A DNA stretch of 64,000 bases from Leucobacter chromiiresistens (lineage in GTDB: Bacteria; Actinomycetota; Actinomycetes; Actinomycetales; Microbacteriaceae). The stretch covers positions 2,728,001 to 2,792,000 of the forward strand of contig NZ_FNKB01000001.1 in assembly GCF_900102345.1 (NCBI RefSeq), written 5' to 3'. Made by a program: the position numbers and the translations under genes. Under the pieces are notes generated by a model. That model did no database searches and was not told where the DNA came from. It saw only the letters and a list, made by a program, of their open reading frames with translations. Positions within the stretch are counted from its first letter, which is position 1, and every line of letters begins with the position of its first letter. Shown here piece by piece: positions 36,550-46,201 of this stretch.

Positions 36550-37884
36550 CTACCCGTCGTAGGCGGCGGCTGCCGCGTCTTCGAGTCGCTGCGCCGCCCC
36601 GTCGACGTCATCGGGGTTCTGGTAGAAGGAGATCATCTCCTGCCAGAAGCCCTGCCCCGGGGTTCCGCCGAATGCGCTCGGCGCCAGGTCGGAGAGATCG
36701 AAGCGGAACGTCTCGGCCCCGGTGAGCGCCTCGGCGATCTGACGGGAGATGTCGTCGGGGTACAGCGAGGTGTCCACACCGGTGTTCGGCGAGGTGAGGC
36801 CGCCGTTCGGCACCCAGACCTCGGCCGCATCCGGGGAGGCGAGGTACGCCATCAGCGCGGTGGTCGCGGGGTCGTCGTCGAACTGCACGGCGACGTCGCC
36901 GCCGCCGACGACCGCCGGAGCCGAATCGTTGATGGCGGGGAAATCGTAGAACAGCGCGTTCTCGCCGACGGTCGAGGTGCCGTCGGCGGTGATGTTGCCC
37001 GCCACGAAGTCGCCCTCGAAGACGGTGCCCGCCTGCGGGTCGGCGCCGAAGACCTCGGTCACGCTGGTCGGGAAGTCCCGCTGGTCGCCGCCCGGCTGCA
37101 AGAGGTCGCTGCCCCAGAGCTCGCCGAGCACTGTGAGTGCCTCCTTCACGGAGTCATCGGTCCAGGGGATCTCATGGTTCGTGAGCTGATCGTACTTCTC
37201 GGCTCCCGCGGTGCGGAGGTAGACGTTCTCGAACCAGTCCGTCAGCGGCCAGCCCACGTCGGCGCCCACCGAGATGCCGGCGTAGCCCGAATCGGAGACG
37301 AGCTCGAGCTGCTCCATGAAGCCGTCCCAGTCCTCCGGAGCCTCGGCTCCCGCCTCGTCGTAGATGTCGGCGTTGTACCAGACGGTCGACTTATTCGCCG
37401 CCTTGAACCACACGCCGTAGAGCTCGCCGTCGACCGTACCGAGGTCGACCCAGTCCTCGGAGTAGTTGTCGCTCACCGTCTGCTGCACGTCTTCGGCGAC
37501 CGGCATGATATCGCCGTTGGTCGCGAGCGACTCCATGAGTGCGGGCTGGCCCAGCACTGCGACGTTGGGCGGCGAACCGCCCTCGAGCTGACCGCTGATG
37601 TAGGTGGGCCCGTTGTCGCCGAAGCTCGTGTACGAGACCGACGCGCCGGTGCGCCGCTCGAACTCGTCGAGCACGGCCTCGAAGTTCTCCTGCTCGGCAC
37701 CCGACCATGCGGCCGCCACCGTGAGCGATTCGCCGGCGAACTCGTCGCCGGCCGGAGCTTCGCTGCTTCCGTCGCCGCCGTCGCCTGAGCCGCCGCCTGC
37801 GCACGCCGTCAGCAGCAGTGCTGCTGCGGCGAGTCCGGTCGTCGCGCGGGTGATCCGAGACCGCGCGAATCGTGTGGTGTGCAT
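36550..37884 (-). CDS. Extracellular carbohydrate-binding lipoprotein of ABC transporter
   Basis: A 444-residue family 1 solute-binding protein with a signal peptide and lipobox LLLTAC (mature Cys near residue 28), followed by a Gly/Ser/Asp linker. The core (ESLTVAAAWSGAEQENFEAVLDEFERRTGASVSYTSFGD) has the periplasmic-binding fold, with aromatic residues in the lower half (WYNADIYDE, GWPLTDWFENVY, FWQEMISFY) that can stack on sugars. It is the first gene of the operon; ATG 37884 follows GGAG. A promoter is at 37978-38006. Confidence 0.92.
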   Translation of the reverse strand: MHTTRFARSRITRATTGLAAAALLLTACAGGGSGDGGDGSSEAPAGDEFAGESLTVAAAWSGAEQENFEAVLDEFERRTGASVSYTSFGDNGPTYISGQLEGGSPPNVAVLGQPALMESLATNGDIMPVAEDVQQTVSDNYSEDWVDLGTVDGELYGVWFKAANKSTVWYNADIYDEAGAEAPEDWDGFMEQLELVSDSGYAGISVGADVGWPLTDWFENVYLRTAGAEKYDQLTNHEIPWTDDSVKEALTVLGELWGSDLLQPGGDQRDFPTSVTEVFGADPQAGTVFEGDFVAGNITADGTSTVGENALFYDFPAINDSAPAVVGGGDVAVQFDDDPATTALMAYLASPDAAEVWVPNGGLTSPNTGVDTSLYPDDISRQIAEALTGAETFRFDLSDLAPSAFGGTPGQGFWQEMISFYQNPDDVDGAAQRLEDAAAAAYDG

Positions 37885-37977
37885 GAATACTCCATCCAAC
37901 CGATCCGAAGCCGGAGCGGGCACCTCCCGTTCCGAGGAGCGCGCCGCTGCGCCTGGCGCGTCGGAGCCTCCAGTCTG

Positions 37978-38006
37978 AACCTATCGATTCGCCCCGCCGG
38001 TCGAAA
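37978..38006 (-). promoter_or_regulatory. Promoter of the glycoside uptake and phosphorolysis operon
   Basis: Minus-strand TTTCGA (38006-38001) and TAGGTT (37983-37978) have an exact 17-nt spacer. The leader is about 90 nt with a Shine-Dalgarno. No obvious LacI-type operator palindrome was found in it, and no regulator gene adjoins. Confidence 0.6.
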
Positions 38007-38033
38007 GGCCTTGCGCCGCCGCGGTCGCAGGGA

Positions 38034-38606
38034 CTAGACGCATGCGACGGCGGGCCACACGACCGCCCAGGCCCCCGCGAAGAGGCACGGCGCGAACGGC
38101 ACGCCACGGTCGTCGGCTCTGCGCGCCCGCGATCGGCGGAGCCGCAGCAGGGCGCCCGACAGTGCTGCGAACCCGAACGCCGCGGTCAGCGCGAGCGCCG
38201 CGCCAACCCACCCCGCCGCGAACCCGGTCACCGCGCCGATGAGGGGCGCGAGCTTCACGTCGCCGCCGCCGATGCCGGCGGGTGCCCACCACCAGAGAGC
38301 GGCCAGCAGCACGCCGGCGGCGGCACCGGGGCCCAGCGTGTCGAGGATCAGCCGGATCGCGGATCGTTCGCCGGGCGCCCCCGCCGTCGATGCCGCTGCC
38401 GCCGCTCCGCCCGCGGAGGCCGGGGCGAGCGCACTCGCAGCCGCGCTGGCGAGCAGCACCGGCAGGGTCGTGCTCGTGGAGAGCAGCAGCAGGAGGTTCG
38501 GAAGGCGTCGCTCGCGGATGTCGACGGCGGAGAGCACCGGGGTCCACACCGCGAACAGCGCGAACGCGGCACTCGCGAGGGCGGCGGCGAGCGGCGGCCC
38601 GTGCAT
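38034..38606 (-). CDS. Small type A24 prepilin peptidase-like protein
   Basis: A 190-residue membrane protein with about six hydrophobic segments. Two aspartates in family context, AVDIRERRLPN and GIGGGDVKLAP (the GxGD motif), are the active-site pair of type IV prepilin peptidases. It lacks the N-terminal cysteine-rich methyltransferase domain, like TadV/CpaA-type enzymes. No pilin or pilus assembly gene is nearby, so it works with a system encoded elsewhere or is a lone relic. It follows argB after 77 nt. Confidence 0.85.
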   Translation of the reverse strand: MHGPPLAAALASAAFALFAVWTPVLSAVDIRERRLPNLLLLLSTSTTLPVLLASAAASALAPASAGGAAAAASTAGAPGERSAIRLILDTLGPGAAAGVLLAALWWWAPAGIGGGDVKLAPLIGAVTGFAAGWVGAALALTAAFGFAALSGALLRLRRSRARRADDRGVPFAPCLFAGAWAVVWPAVACV

Positions 38607-38683
38607 CGTCTCACCGCCTGTTCCCGCTGCTCGTTCCCGCTGCCGGTTTCCGCTGCCGGTTTGCGGTGCCCGCCCGGTGCGCC

Positions 38684-39586
38684 CTAGGGCGTGACTTCCG
38701 TTCCGATGCCGCGCTCGGTGAATATTTCCAGCAGCACCGAATGGGGCTCGCGGCCGTCGATGATCGCCGCTTTCGAGACCCCCGCGCGCACGGCGTCGAG
38801 GCAGGCGTGCATCTTGGGGATCATGCCCGATTCGAGGCTCGGCAGCAGTTCTTCGAGCTCGGACGCCGTGATCGACGAGACCAGCGAGTCCCGGTCGGGC
38901 CAGTCGGCGTAGAGCCCCGCGACATCGGTGAGGATGACGAGCTTCTCGGCCCCGAGGGCGCCGGCGAGCGCGCTCGCCGCAGCGTCGGCGTTCACGTTGA
39001 GCGAGTCGCCGGGCCGGTCGACGTCGGGCGCGATCGACGACACCACCGGGATGAGGCCGGCGTCGAGCAGCGCGAGCACGGGCTCGGTGCGCACGTCGAT
39101 CACGTCTCCCACGAGCCCCAGGTCGATCAGTTCGCCGTCGACTTCGATCGGCGGGCGGCGTCGGCCGACGAAGAGCCCGGCGTCCTCCCCCGTCGTTCCC
39201 GCGGCGAGCGGTCCGTGCGCATTGATCTGGTCGACGAGCTCGGGGTTCACCTTGCCGGTGAGCACCATGCGCACGACGTCCATCGTCTCGGGGGTCGTGA
39301 CGCGGTAGCCGCCGCGGAACTCGCTCTCGATGCCGAGACGGGCGAGCATCGCGTTGATCTGCGGTCCGCCGCCGTGCACCACGACCGGGCGGATGCCGGT
39401 GTGGCGCAGATAGACGATGTCTTCGGCGAACGCCTCCATCAGCTGATCGTCGATCATGGCGTTCCCTCCGAACTTGATCACCATGATCGCGCCGCGGAAC
39501 TTCTTCAGCCAGGGCAGCGAATCGATGAGCACTTCGGCACGCGCGGCCGCGTGCTCGTGGTCGAGCGGCTTCTCAGTGGTGGACAT
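38684..39586 (-). CDS. argB: Acetylglutamate kinase
   Basis: A 300-residue amino acid kinase that phosphorylates N-acetylglutamate. VIKFGGNAM (ATP lysine), [44 protein letters not shown] and [18 protein letters not shown] are the diagnostic blocks. ATG 39586 follows GGAG. It is the third gene of argC-argJ-argB. The usual argD and argF do not follow, and the cluster stops here with the prepilin peptidase gene. Confidence 0.96.
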   Translation of the reverse strand: MSTTEKPLDHEHAAARAEVLIDSLPWLKKFRGAIMVIKFGGNAMIDDQLMEAFAEDIVYLRHTGIRPVVVHGGGPQINAMLARLGIESEFRGGYRVTTPETMDVVRMVLTGKVNPELVDQINAHGPLAAGTTGEDAGLFVGRRRPPIEVDGELIDLGLVGDVIDVRTEPVLALLDAGLIPVVSSIAPDVDRPGDSLNVNADAAASALAGALGAEKLVILTDVAGLYADWPDRDSLVSSITASELEELLPSLESGMIPKMHACLDAVRAGVSKAAIIDGREPHSVLLEIFTERGIGTEVTP

Positions 39587-39593
39587 CGGGCTC

Positions 39594-40751
39594 CTAGCTC
39601 GAGTACGCGCTGTTCTCGTGCACGTACTCGTGCGTGAGGTCGTTGGTGCGGATGGTCGCCGTCTCATTCCCCGCGAAGAGGTCGATCTCGACGTGCGTGC
39701 GGCGCGGCGTGAGGTCGCACTCCTCGACCGGCCGGTCCGGCGCACCCGCGTGGCACAGGCGCACCCCGTTGAACGCCACGTCGACCGAGTACGGGTCGAA
39801 CGCCGCCTCCGTGGTGCCGATGGCGGCGAGCACCCGGCCCCAATTCGGGTCGTTGCCGAAGATGGCGGCCTTGAAGAGATTGTTGCGCGCCACCGATCGG
39901 CCGACCTCGAGGGCGTCGGCGACCGATGCCGCGCCGCGCACCTCGATGTCGATGTCGTGGCTCGATCCCTCGGCGTCCGCCTGCAGCTGAGCGGCGAGGC
40001 TGTCGCAGACCGCTGCAAGCGCCGCCGCGAAGTCGGCTTCTTCGGGGGCGACCCCCGACGCGCCGCTCGCGAGCAGGGTCACCTGGTCGTTCGTCGACAT
40101 GCAGCCGTCGGAGTCGAGTCGGTCGAAGCTCGCGGAGGTCGCGGCGCGCAGCGAGCGGTCGAGCGCTGCGTCGTCGAGCCGCGCGTCGGTGGTGATCACG
40201 ACGAGCATCGTCGCCAGGCCGGGCGCGAGCATGCCCGCGCCCTTCGCGATCGCGCCGATCGTCCACCCGTCGCCGTGGTGCACCACGGTCTTCTCCACGG
40301 AGTCCGTGGTGAGGATCGCGCTCGCCGCCGTGCGGTCGTCGGCGGCGAGCGCGGCGACGAGCGCGGGAACGCCTCCGACGATCTTGTCGCGGAACGTCTG
40401 GTCGCCCGTGCCGATGAGCCCGGTCGAGCAGACGAGGATGCGTGCGGCGTCGTCAGAACCGATCTCGCGGGCGACCGCCTCCGCGGTGAGCCGCGTGGTC
40501 GCGTACCCGAAGTCTCCCGTGAAGCAATTCGCTCCGCCCGAGTTCAGCACGATCGCGTGCGCGGCCCCGCCGGCGATCGCGGAGCGACTCCAGAGGATGG
40601 GGTTCGCCTGCGCCCGGTTCGAGGTGAACACCGCGGCGCTCGCGCGCTCGGGCCCGTCGTTCACGACGAGCGCGAGGTCGGGTTTGCCGGTGCTCTTCAG
40701 GCCGACGGGGATGCTCGCGGAGCGGAAGCCCTTCGGTGCGGTTACGGTCAC
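39594..40751 (-). CDS. argJ: Bifunctional ornithine acetyltransferase / N-acetylglutamate synthase
   Basis: A 385-residue self-cleaving enzyme. It recycles the acetyl group from N-acetylornithine to glutamate, so it makes an argE-type deacetylase unnecessary. The processing site is in [21 protein letters not shown], where the Thr after Ala becomes the N-terminal nucleophile of the beta chain. GTG 40751 overlaps the argC stop by 4 nt. A short 7-nt gap precedes argB. Confidence 0.95.
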   Translation of the reverse strand: MTVTAPKGFRSASIPVGLKSTGKPDLALVVNDGPERASAAVFTSNRAQANPILWSRSAIAGGAAHAIVLNSGGANCFTGDFGYATTRLTAEAVAREIGSDDAARILVCSTGLIGTGDQTFRDKIVGGVPALVAALAADDRTAASAILTTDSVEKTVVHHGDGWTIGAIAKGAGMLAPGLATMLVVITTDARLDDAALDRSLRAATSASFDRLDSDGCMSTNDQVTLLASGASGVAPEEADFAAALAAVCDSLAAQLQADAEGSSHDIDIEVRGAASVADALEVGRSVARNNLFKAAIFGNDPNWGRVLAAIGTTEAAFDPYSVDVAFNGVRLCHAGAPDRPVEECDLTPRRTHVEIDLFAGNETATIRTNDLTHEYVHENSAYSS

Positions 40752-41812
40752 GGTGCGACTCCATTCACGGGAAGGCCGGTGGTCTCGGGCAGGCCTAGGG
40801 CGATGTTGGCGGACTGGATGGCCGCCCCTGCGGTGCCCTTGGCGAGGTTGTCGAGCGCGGCGACGATCACGGCGCGACCGGCGCTCTCGTCGATCGCGAT
40901 GCTCATCAGGCAGGTGTTGGCTCCGAGCGTGTCGGCGGTGCGCGGCAGAACGCCGTCGGGGAGCAGCTGCACGAAGGGCTCGTCGGCGTACGCGCGCTCC
41001 CAGGCCTCGCGCACTTCTGCGGCGCTCACGCCCTCCGCGATGCGTGCGGTGGTCGTGGCCAGGATGCCGCGACTCATCGGCACGAGCACCGGGGTGAAAC
41101 TGATGGTCGGCTCATCGCGCGCGCCGGCGCCGCGGAGCGCCTGCCTGATCTCTGGGATGTGGCGATGCGAGCCGCCGACCGCGTACGGATTGGCGGTGCC
41201 CATCAGCTCAGCGCCGAGCAGATGCGTCTTGGCGGCCTTGCCCGCGCCCGACGGCCCGACGGCGAGCACCGAGACGATGTCTCGCGCCTCGATCACTCCG
41301 GCGGCGACGCCGGGAGCGAGCGACAGCGCGACAGTGGAGGCGTTGCAGCCCGGAGCCGCGATCCGCGTCGCCCCGACGAGCGCCTCGCGCTGACGGCCGC
41401 TCGTGCCGTCCTCCCGCACCGCGATGAGTTCGGGCACCCCGTAGGTCCACGCCTCGTGGTGCTCGCCGCCGTAGAAGGACGCCCAGTCCGCTGCGCTCGT
41501 CAAACGATGGTCGGCACCGCAGTCGACCGCGAGCCGCACATTCGCGAGCTGCTCCGTGAGGGCCCCCGATGCGCCGTGGGGCAGGGCGAAGAACACGATG
41601 TCGTGCCCGTCGAGCACCTCGGGAGTCGTGGCCTGCAGCGTGAGATGCGCGAGCGCGCGGAGGTGCGGCTGCGACTGCACGAGCGGTTGACCCGCCGTGG
41701 AGTGGCCCGTGACGGTGCGGATCTCGAACTGCGGATGCTGGCTGAGGAGGCGGAGCAGCTCGCCCCCCGCGTATCCGCTGGCTCCCGCAACAGCGACGCT
41801 GTAAGTCATCAT
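40748..41812 (-). CDS. argC: N-acetyl-gamma-glutamyl-phosphate reductase
   Basis: A 354-residue NADP-dependent reductase of arginine synthesis. The dinucleotide motif [14 protein letters not shown] is at about 10-23, and the active-site Cys is in [16 protein letters not shown]. The substrate segment is [13 protein letters not shown]. Two adjacent ATGs (41812, 41809) follow GAGGGAG, so the exact start is uncertain by one codon. It leads the argCJB cluster. Confidence 0.95.
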   Translation of the reverse strand: MMTYSVAVAGASGYAGGELLRLLSQHPQFEIRTVTGHSTAGQPLVQSQPHLRALAHLTLQATTPEVLDGHDIVFFALPHGASGALTEQLANVRLAVDCGADHRLTSAADWASFYGGEHHEAWTYGVPELIAVREDGTSGRQREALVGATRIAAPGCNASTVALSLAPGVAAGVIEARDIVSVLAVGPSGAGKAAKTHLLGAELMGTANPYAVGGSHRHIPEIRQALRGAGARDEPTISFTPVLVPMSRGILATTTARIAEGVSAAEVREAWERAYADEPFVQLLPDGVLPRTADTLGANTCLMSIAIDESAGRAVIVAALDNLAKGTAGAAIQSANIALGLPETTGLPVNGVAP

Positions 41813-41922
41813 CTCCCTCTTCCCCGCGGGCGGCCCGCGCGCGTACCACTATTCAACCACCCGGGGGCGCGCCCGCTCGCCAGGGCCGCGGTGACGACAC
41901 CGATCTGGGGAGACTGCGGGGC

Positions 41923-41969
41923 TAGGATCGACTGTGAGCGAGCAGAAACCGAGAGACGCCCGGCCATGA
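41923..41969 (+). promoter_or_regulatory. Leaderless micro-ORF ahead of the PhzF-family gene
   Basis: TAGGAT (41923-41928) ends 5 nt before a GTG at 41934. That GTG opens an 11-codon frame (VSEQKPRDARP) whose TGA at 41967-41969 overlaps the ATG of the PhzF-family gene. The hexamer-to-GTG spacing fits leaderless initiation, and the ATGA overlap would couple translation of the main gene to the small peptide. Confidence 0.35.
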
Positions 41970-42844
41970 CACGACCCCCAGTGCATACGGTGCACGTGTT
42001 CACCGACGGACCAGGCGGCGGCAACCCGGCGCCGATCGTGCTCGACGCGAGCGATATGACCGCCGCCGAGATGCAGCGGGTGGCGCAGCAGCACGGTCAC
42101 GAGAGCGGCTTCGTCGTTCCGTCCGACGACGACGACGACGTGGACTTCCGTCTCCGCTTATGGATGCCCAGCCAAGAGGTGTCCATGTGCGGACACGTGA
42201 CCGTCGGCACCGTCTGGCTGATGCACCGGCTCGGATTGCTCCGATCTCGCGACCTCCGCATCGGCACGGCGAGCGGAGTCGTCCGGGCGCGCGTCAGCGG
42301 CGACGGCGAGGTCGAGATCGCCCAGCCGGCGGGCGCCCTCGAGTGCCTCGACTCCTCCCTGGCCGCGGAGGTCGTCGCGGCACTGGGCCTCACGGCCGAG
42401 GATCTCGCGGGCCTTCCGATCCGCAACGCATCGACCAGCCGCACCAAGACGCTGATCCCCCTCGCATCGCCCGACGTGCTCGATGCGCTGGCGCCGGATC
42501 CGCCACGCGTCGCGGCGGTCTGCGCCCTCGCCGAGTCGACCGGACTCTACCCCTGGGTCGTGCGCGACCGGGGCGCGCGCCTGTTCGAGGCCCGGCAGTT
42601 CCCCCGCTCCTCCGGCTACCCCGAGGACGCCGCGACCGGCGTCGCCGCCGCAGCGCTCGCCTACGGGTTGCTCGCCGACGGACTGGTCGACGGCCCCGCC
42701 GACGGCCTCGGCGCCGCCGCGGACGCCGCGACCGCCGCGCCGATCCGCGTGCAGCAGGGGCGCGCCATGGGGCGCCCCTCCGAGATCCGCATCCGCTGGC
42801 GCGAGCCGCGCGGCGTGTGGCTCGGGGGCGCAGTACGGGCCTGA
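41966..42844 (+). CDS. PhzF-family isomerase/epimerase-like protein
   Basis: A 292-residue protein of the diaminopimelate-epimerase-like PhzF fold. The N-terminal FTDGPGGGNPAPIVLD segment, the catalytic Glu in QQHGHESGFV and FRLRLWMPSQEVSMCGHVTVGTVWLM (substrate loop) are conserved, as is the SSGYPEDAATGVAAAALAYGL block. The family includes phenazine enzymes and many of unknown substrate. No phenazine genes are near, so no pathway is assigned. ATG 41966 is preferred to longer upstream frames that run antisense to argC. Confidence 0.9.
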   Translation: MTRPPVHTVHVFTDGPGGGNPAPIVLDASDMTAAEMQRVAQQHGHESGFVVPSDDDDDVDFRLRLWMPSQEVSMCGHVTVGTVWLMHRLGLLRSRDLRIGTASGVVRARVSGDGEVEIAQPAGALECLDSSLAAEVVAALGLTAEDLAGLPIRNASTSRTKTLIPLASPDVLDALAPDPPRVAAVCALAESTGLYPWVVRDRGARLFEARQFPRSSGYPEDAATGVAAAALAYGLLADGLVDGPADGLGAAADAATAAPIRVQQGRAMGRPSEIRIRWREPRGVWLGGAVRA

Positions 42845-42858
42845 CCCGGGCCTGCCGA

Positions 42859-42864
42859 TAGGCT
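42859..42864 (+). promoter_or_regulatory. -10 hexamer of the monooxygenase gene
   Basis: TAGGCT ends 7 nt before the ATG at 42872. Confidence 0.45.
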
Positions 42865-42871
42865 CGAACGC

Positions 42872-43210
42872 ATGTACTTCATCGTCGTCAAGTTCCCCGT
42901 CAAGCCCGAGAGCGTCGCCCAGTGGCCCGAGATCGTGCGCGAGTTCACCGAGGCGACCCGCGCAGAGGCGGGTAACCTCTGCTTCGAGTGGTCGCGGAGC
43001 CTCGAGGATCCGAACGAGTTCGTACTGGTCGAGGCCTTCACCGACGCGGGAGCCGAACCCCACGTCACCTCGGCGCACTTCGCCGCGGGCCTCGAGTCGA
43101 TGCGGCCGCATCTCGTGGCCACCCCGAAGATCGTGTCGCGTCGGGTCGACGGCGACGGGTGGGAGGAGATGGGCGAGCTCAAGATCGCGGGAGACGCCGC
43201 TCACGAGTGA
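42872..43210 (+). CDS. Antibiotic biosynthesis monooxygenase-fold protein (quinol monooxygenase-like)
   Basis: A 112-residue ferredoxin-like ABM-domain protein. FIVVKFPVKPESVAQWPEIVREFTEATRAEAGNLCFEWSRSLEDPNEFVLVEAFTD and AHFAAGLESMRPHL are the family blocks, with the histidine in SAHFAA. Relatives oxidise quinols without cofactor or act in unknown detoxification roles. The gene is probably leaderless. It ends 51 nt before the convergent enoyl-CoA hydratase gene. Confidence 0.88.
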   Translation: MYFIVVKFPVKPESVAQWPEIVREFTEATRAEAGNLCFEWSRSLEDPNEFVLVEAFTDAGAEPHVTSAHFAAGLESMRPHLVATPKIVSRRVDGDGWEEMGELKIAGDAAHE

Positions 43211-43261
43211 GGGCGCGGGCTGCGCCGGCGCGGCGCCGACCGCGAACGCGCGGCGCCCGAC

Positions 43262-44034
43262 CTAGCGGTGGCGGAATTCGGGAGCGCGCTTCTCGGCGAA
43301 CGCGCGCATCCCCTCCTTCTGGTCGTCGGTGGCGAACGCGGCGGCGAACGCCTGGCGCTCGAACCGAAGCCCCTCGGCGAGCGGCATCTCCTGCGCGGCC
43401 TGCAGCGCGTCCTTCGCGGCGTACACCGCGGGCAGCGACTTCGACGCGATCGTCTCCGCGACCTTCGCGGCCTCGGCGAGCAGATCGGCGGCGGGCACCA
43501 CGCGGGAGACGAGCCCCGAGCGCTCGGCCTCGTCGGCGTCCATCATGCGCCCGGTGAGCACGAGATCGGCGGCCTTGGCCTTGCCGATGGCGCGCGGCAG
43601 GCGCTGCGAGCCTCCGAAGCCGGGCAGGATCCCGAGCGTGATCTCCGGCTGACCGAACTTCGCGGTGTCGGCGGCGATGATGAGATCGCACATCATGGCG
43701 AGCTCGCAGCCGCCGCCGAGGGCGAAACCGCCGACCGCCGCGATGAGCGGGGTGCGGGTGCGCTCGAATCCGCCCCAGCCGGGGAACGGGCCGTCGAGGT
43801 ACATGTCGGCGTAGCCGAGTTCCGCCATCTCCTTGATGTCGGCCCCCGCGGCGAACGCCTTCGCCGACCCGGTGAGCACGATCGCTCCGATGCCGGGGTC
43901 GTCGTCGAAGCGCTGCACCGCGTCGATGAGCTCGCGCACGAGCGCGCCGTTCAGTGCGTTCAGCGCGTCGGGCCGGTTGAGGGTGATCGTGGCGACGCGT
44001 CCCTGCGTCTCGGCGATGATCGTCGTGTAGTCGC

Positions 44035-44038
<4 letters not shown>
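43262..44038 (-). CDS. Enoyl-CoA hydratase/isomerase (crotonase)
   Basis: A 258-residue crotonase. The oxyanion-hole segment [11 protein letters not shown] and both catalytic glutamates, in [13 protein letters not shown] and [13 protein letters not shown], fit a hydratase of short-chain 2-enoyl-CoA. ATG 44038 overlaps the methylcitrate synthase stop by 4 nt, so it belongs to the prp operon. It may supply propionyl-CoA or oxidise acrylyl/methacrylyl-type CoA esters, but this is inference from position. Confidence 0.92.
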
Positions 44039-45174
<1,136 letters not shown>

Positions 45175-45197
45175 GTGGTGCGCTCCTTTGCGATGAC

Positions 45198-45280
45198 CTG
45201 CGGTGATGATGTGCGGTGATGCGGTGGTGAGGTGGGGTGATGCGGTGCGGCGATGCGGTGCGGCGATGCGGTGCGGCCGC
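45198..45280. repeat. 13-bp tandem repeat between prpB and prpC
   Basis: Three perfect copies of gatgcggtgcggc (45239, 45252, 45265), preceded by degenerate relatives, fill most of the 127-nt gap inside the operon. It separates prpC translation from prpB and could attenuate or buffer expression. Confidence 0.85.
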
Positions 45281-45301
45281 GATGCACGCACGGCGGCGGG
45301 T

Positions 45302-46201
45302 CTACCGCTCGACGGTGAAGTCGAACACGCTCGCGTCGAAGCGGGTGTACCCCTCGTAGTCGACGAGGTCGTACAGGTCGGCCCGGTGCTGCATCTCGTC
45401 GAGCTTGCCGCGGAGGTGCCCGGCCTGATGCAGCTCGTCGAGGGCGCGGCCGGTCGCGCCCATCGCGATCCGCAGCATGGAGACCGGCCAGATGACGATG
45501 TTCACGCCGACGTCGGCGAGCTGCTGCACGGAAAAGAGTTCGCTCTTGCCGAACTCGGTCATGTTCGCGAGGATCGGTACGTCGAGAGCGGACCGCATCG
45601 CGGCGAACTCCTCGAGCGTGCGCATCGCCTCCGGGAAGACGGCGTCGGCGCCCGCGTCCATGAGCGCCCGGGCGCGGTCGATGGCCGCGTCGAGACCGTC
45701 GACCGCGCGGATGTCGGTGCGCGCCATGATGAGGAAGTTCGGATCGCGCCGCGCGTCCGCAGCTGCGCGGATGCGCTGCACCGCGCTCCCCTCGTCGACG
45801 ACCGATTTGCCGTCGAGGTGCCCGCAGCGCTTGGGGTTCACCTGATCCTCGATGTGCGCACCGGCGAGGCCGGCGTCTTCGAGCGTCTGGATGGTGCGCG
45901 CGACGTTCATCGGCTCGCCGAATCCGGTGTCGGCGTCGACGATCGCGGGCAGCTCGGTCATGCGCGCGATCTGCTGCGCGCGACCGGCGACCTCGGTGAG
46001 CGTGGTCAGGCCGATGTCGGGCAGCCCGAGGTCGGCTGCGAGCACCGCGCCCGAGATGTACGCGCCGTCGAAGCCTTTCCGCTCGATGAGTCGCGCCGAG
46101 AGCGGGTTGAAGGCTCCCGGGAACCGCAGCAGCTCGCCGGTCGCGAGCCGCTCCCGGAACCGGCGTCGCTTCTCGTGGGCAGGGGTCTGGGCGTACAGCA
46201 T
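45302..46201 (-). CDS. prpB: Methylisocitrate lyase
   Basis: A 299-residue TIM-barrel lyase of the isocitrate lyase superfamily that splits 2-methylisocitrate to pyruvate and succinate. The catalytic KRCGH segment (124-128) and metal ligands in IVDADTGFGEP and IEDQVNPKRCGH are present. Its ATG overlaps the prpD stop by 1 nt (TGATG). The length and motif fit PrpB rather than the larger isocitrate lyases. Confidence 0.94.
   Translation of the reverse strand: MLYAQTPAHEKRRRFRERLATGELLRFPGAFNPLSARLIERKGFDGAYISGAVLAADLGLPDIGLTTLTEVAGRAQQIARMTELPAIVDADTGFGEPMNVARTIQTLEDAGLAGAHIEDQVNPKRCGHLDGKSVVDEGSAVQRIRAAADARRDPNFLIMARTDIRAVDGLDAAIDRARALMDAGADAVFPEAMRTLEEFAAMRSALDVPILANMTEFGKSELFSVQQLADVGVNIVIWPVSMLRIAMGATGRALDELHQAGHLRGKLDEMQHRADLYDLVDYEGYTRFDASVFDFTVER

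Noticed and set aside
41159..41965. N-terminal extension of the PhzF frame upstream of 41966
   Set aside because: The extension runs antisense through argC, has antisense-type composition and precedes the conserved PhzF start; the promoter lies inside it.
43211..43261. Terminator between the monooxygenase and crotonase genes
   Set aside because: The spacer is GC-rich and can form several weak pairings (gggcgc with gcgccc), but no single stable hairpin with a T tract stands out.
45175..45291. N-terminal extension of prpC through His/Ala/Ser-rich codons
   Set aside because: It is the translated 13-bp tandem repeat. A strong Shine-Dalgarno precedes the downstream GTG 45174, which matches the conserved start of the enzyme.
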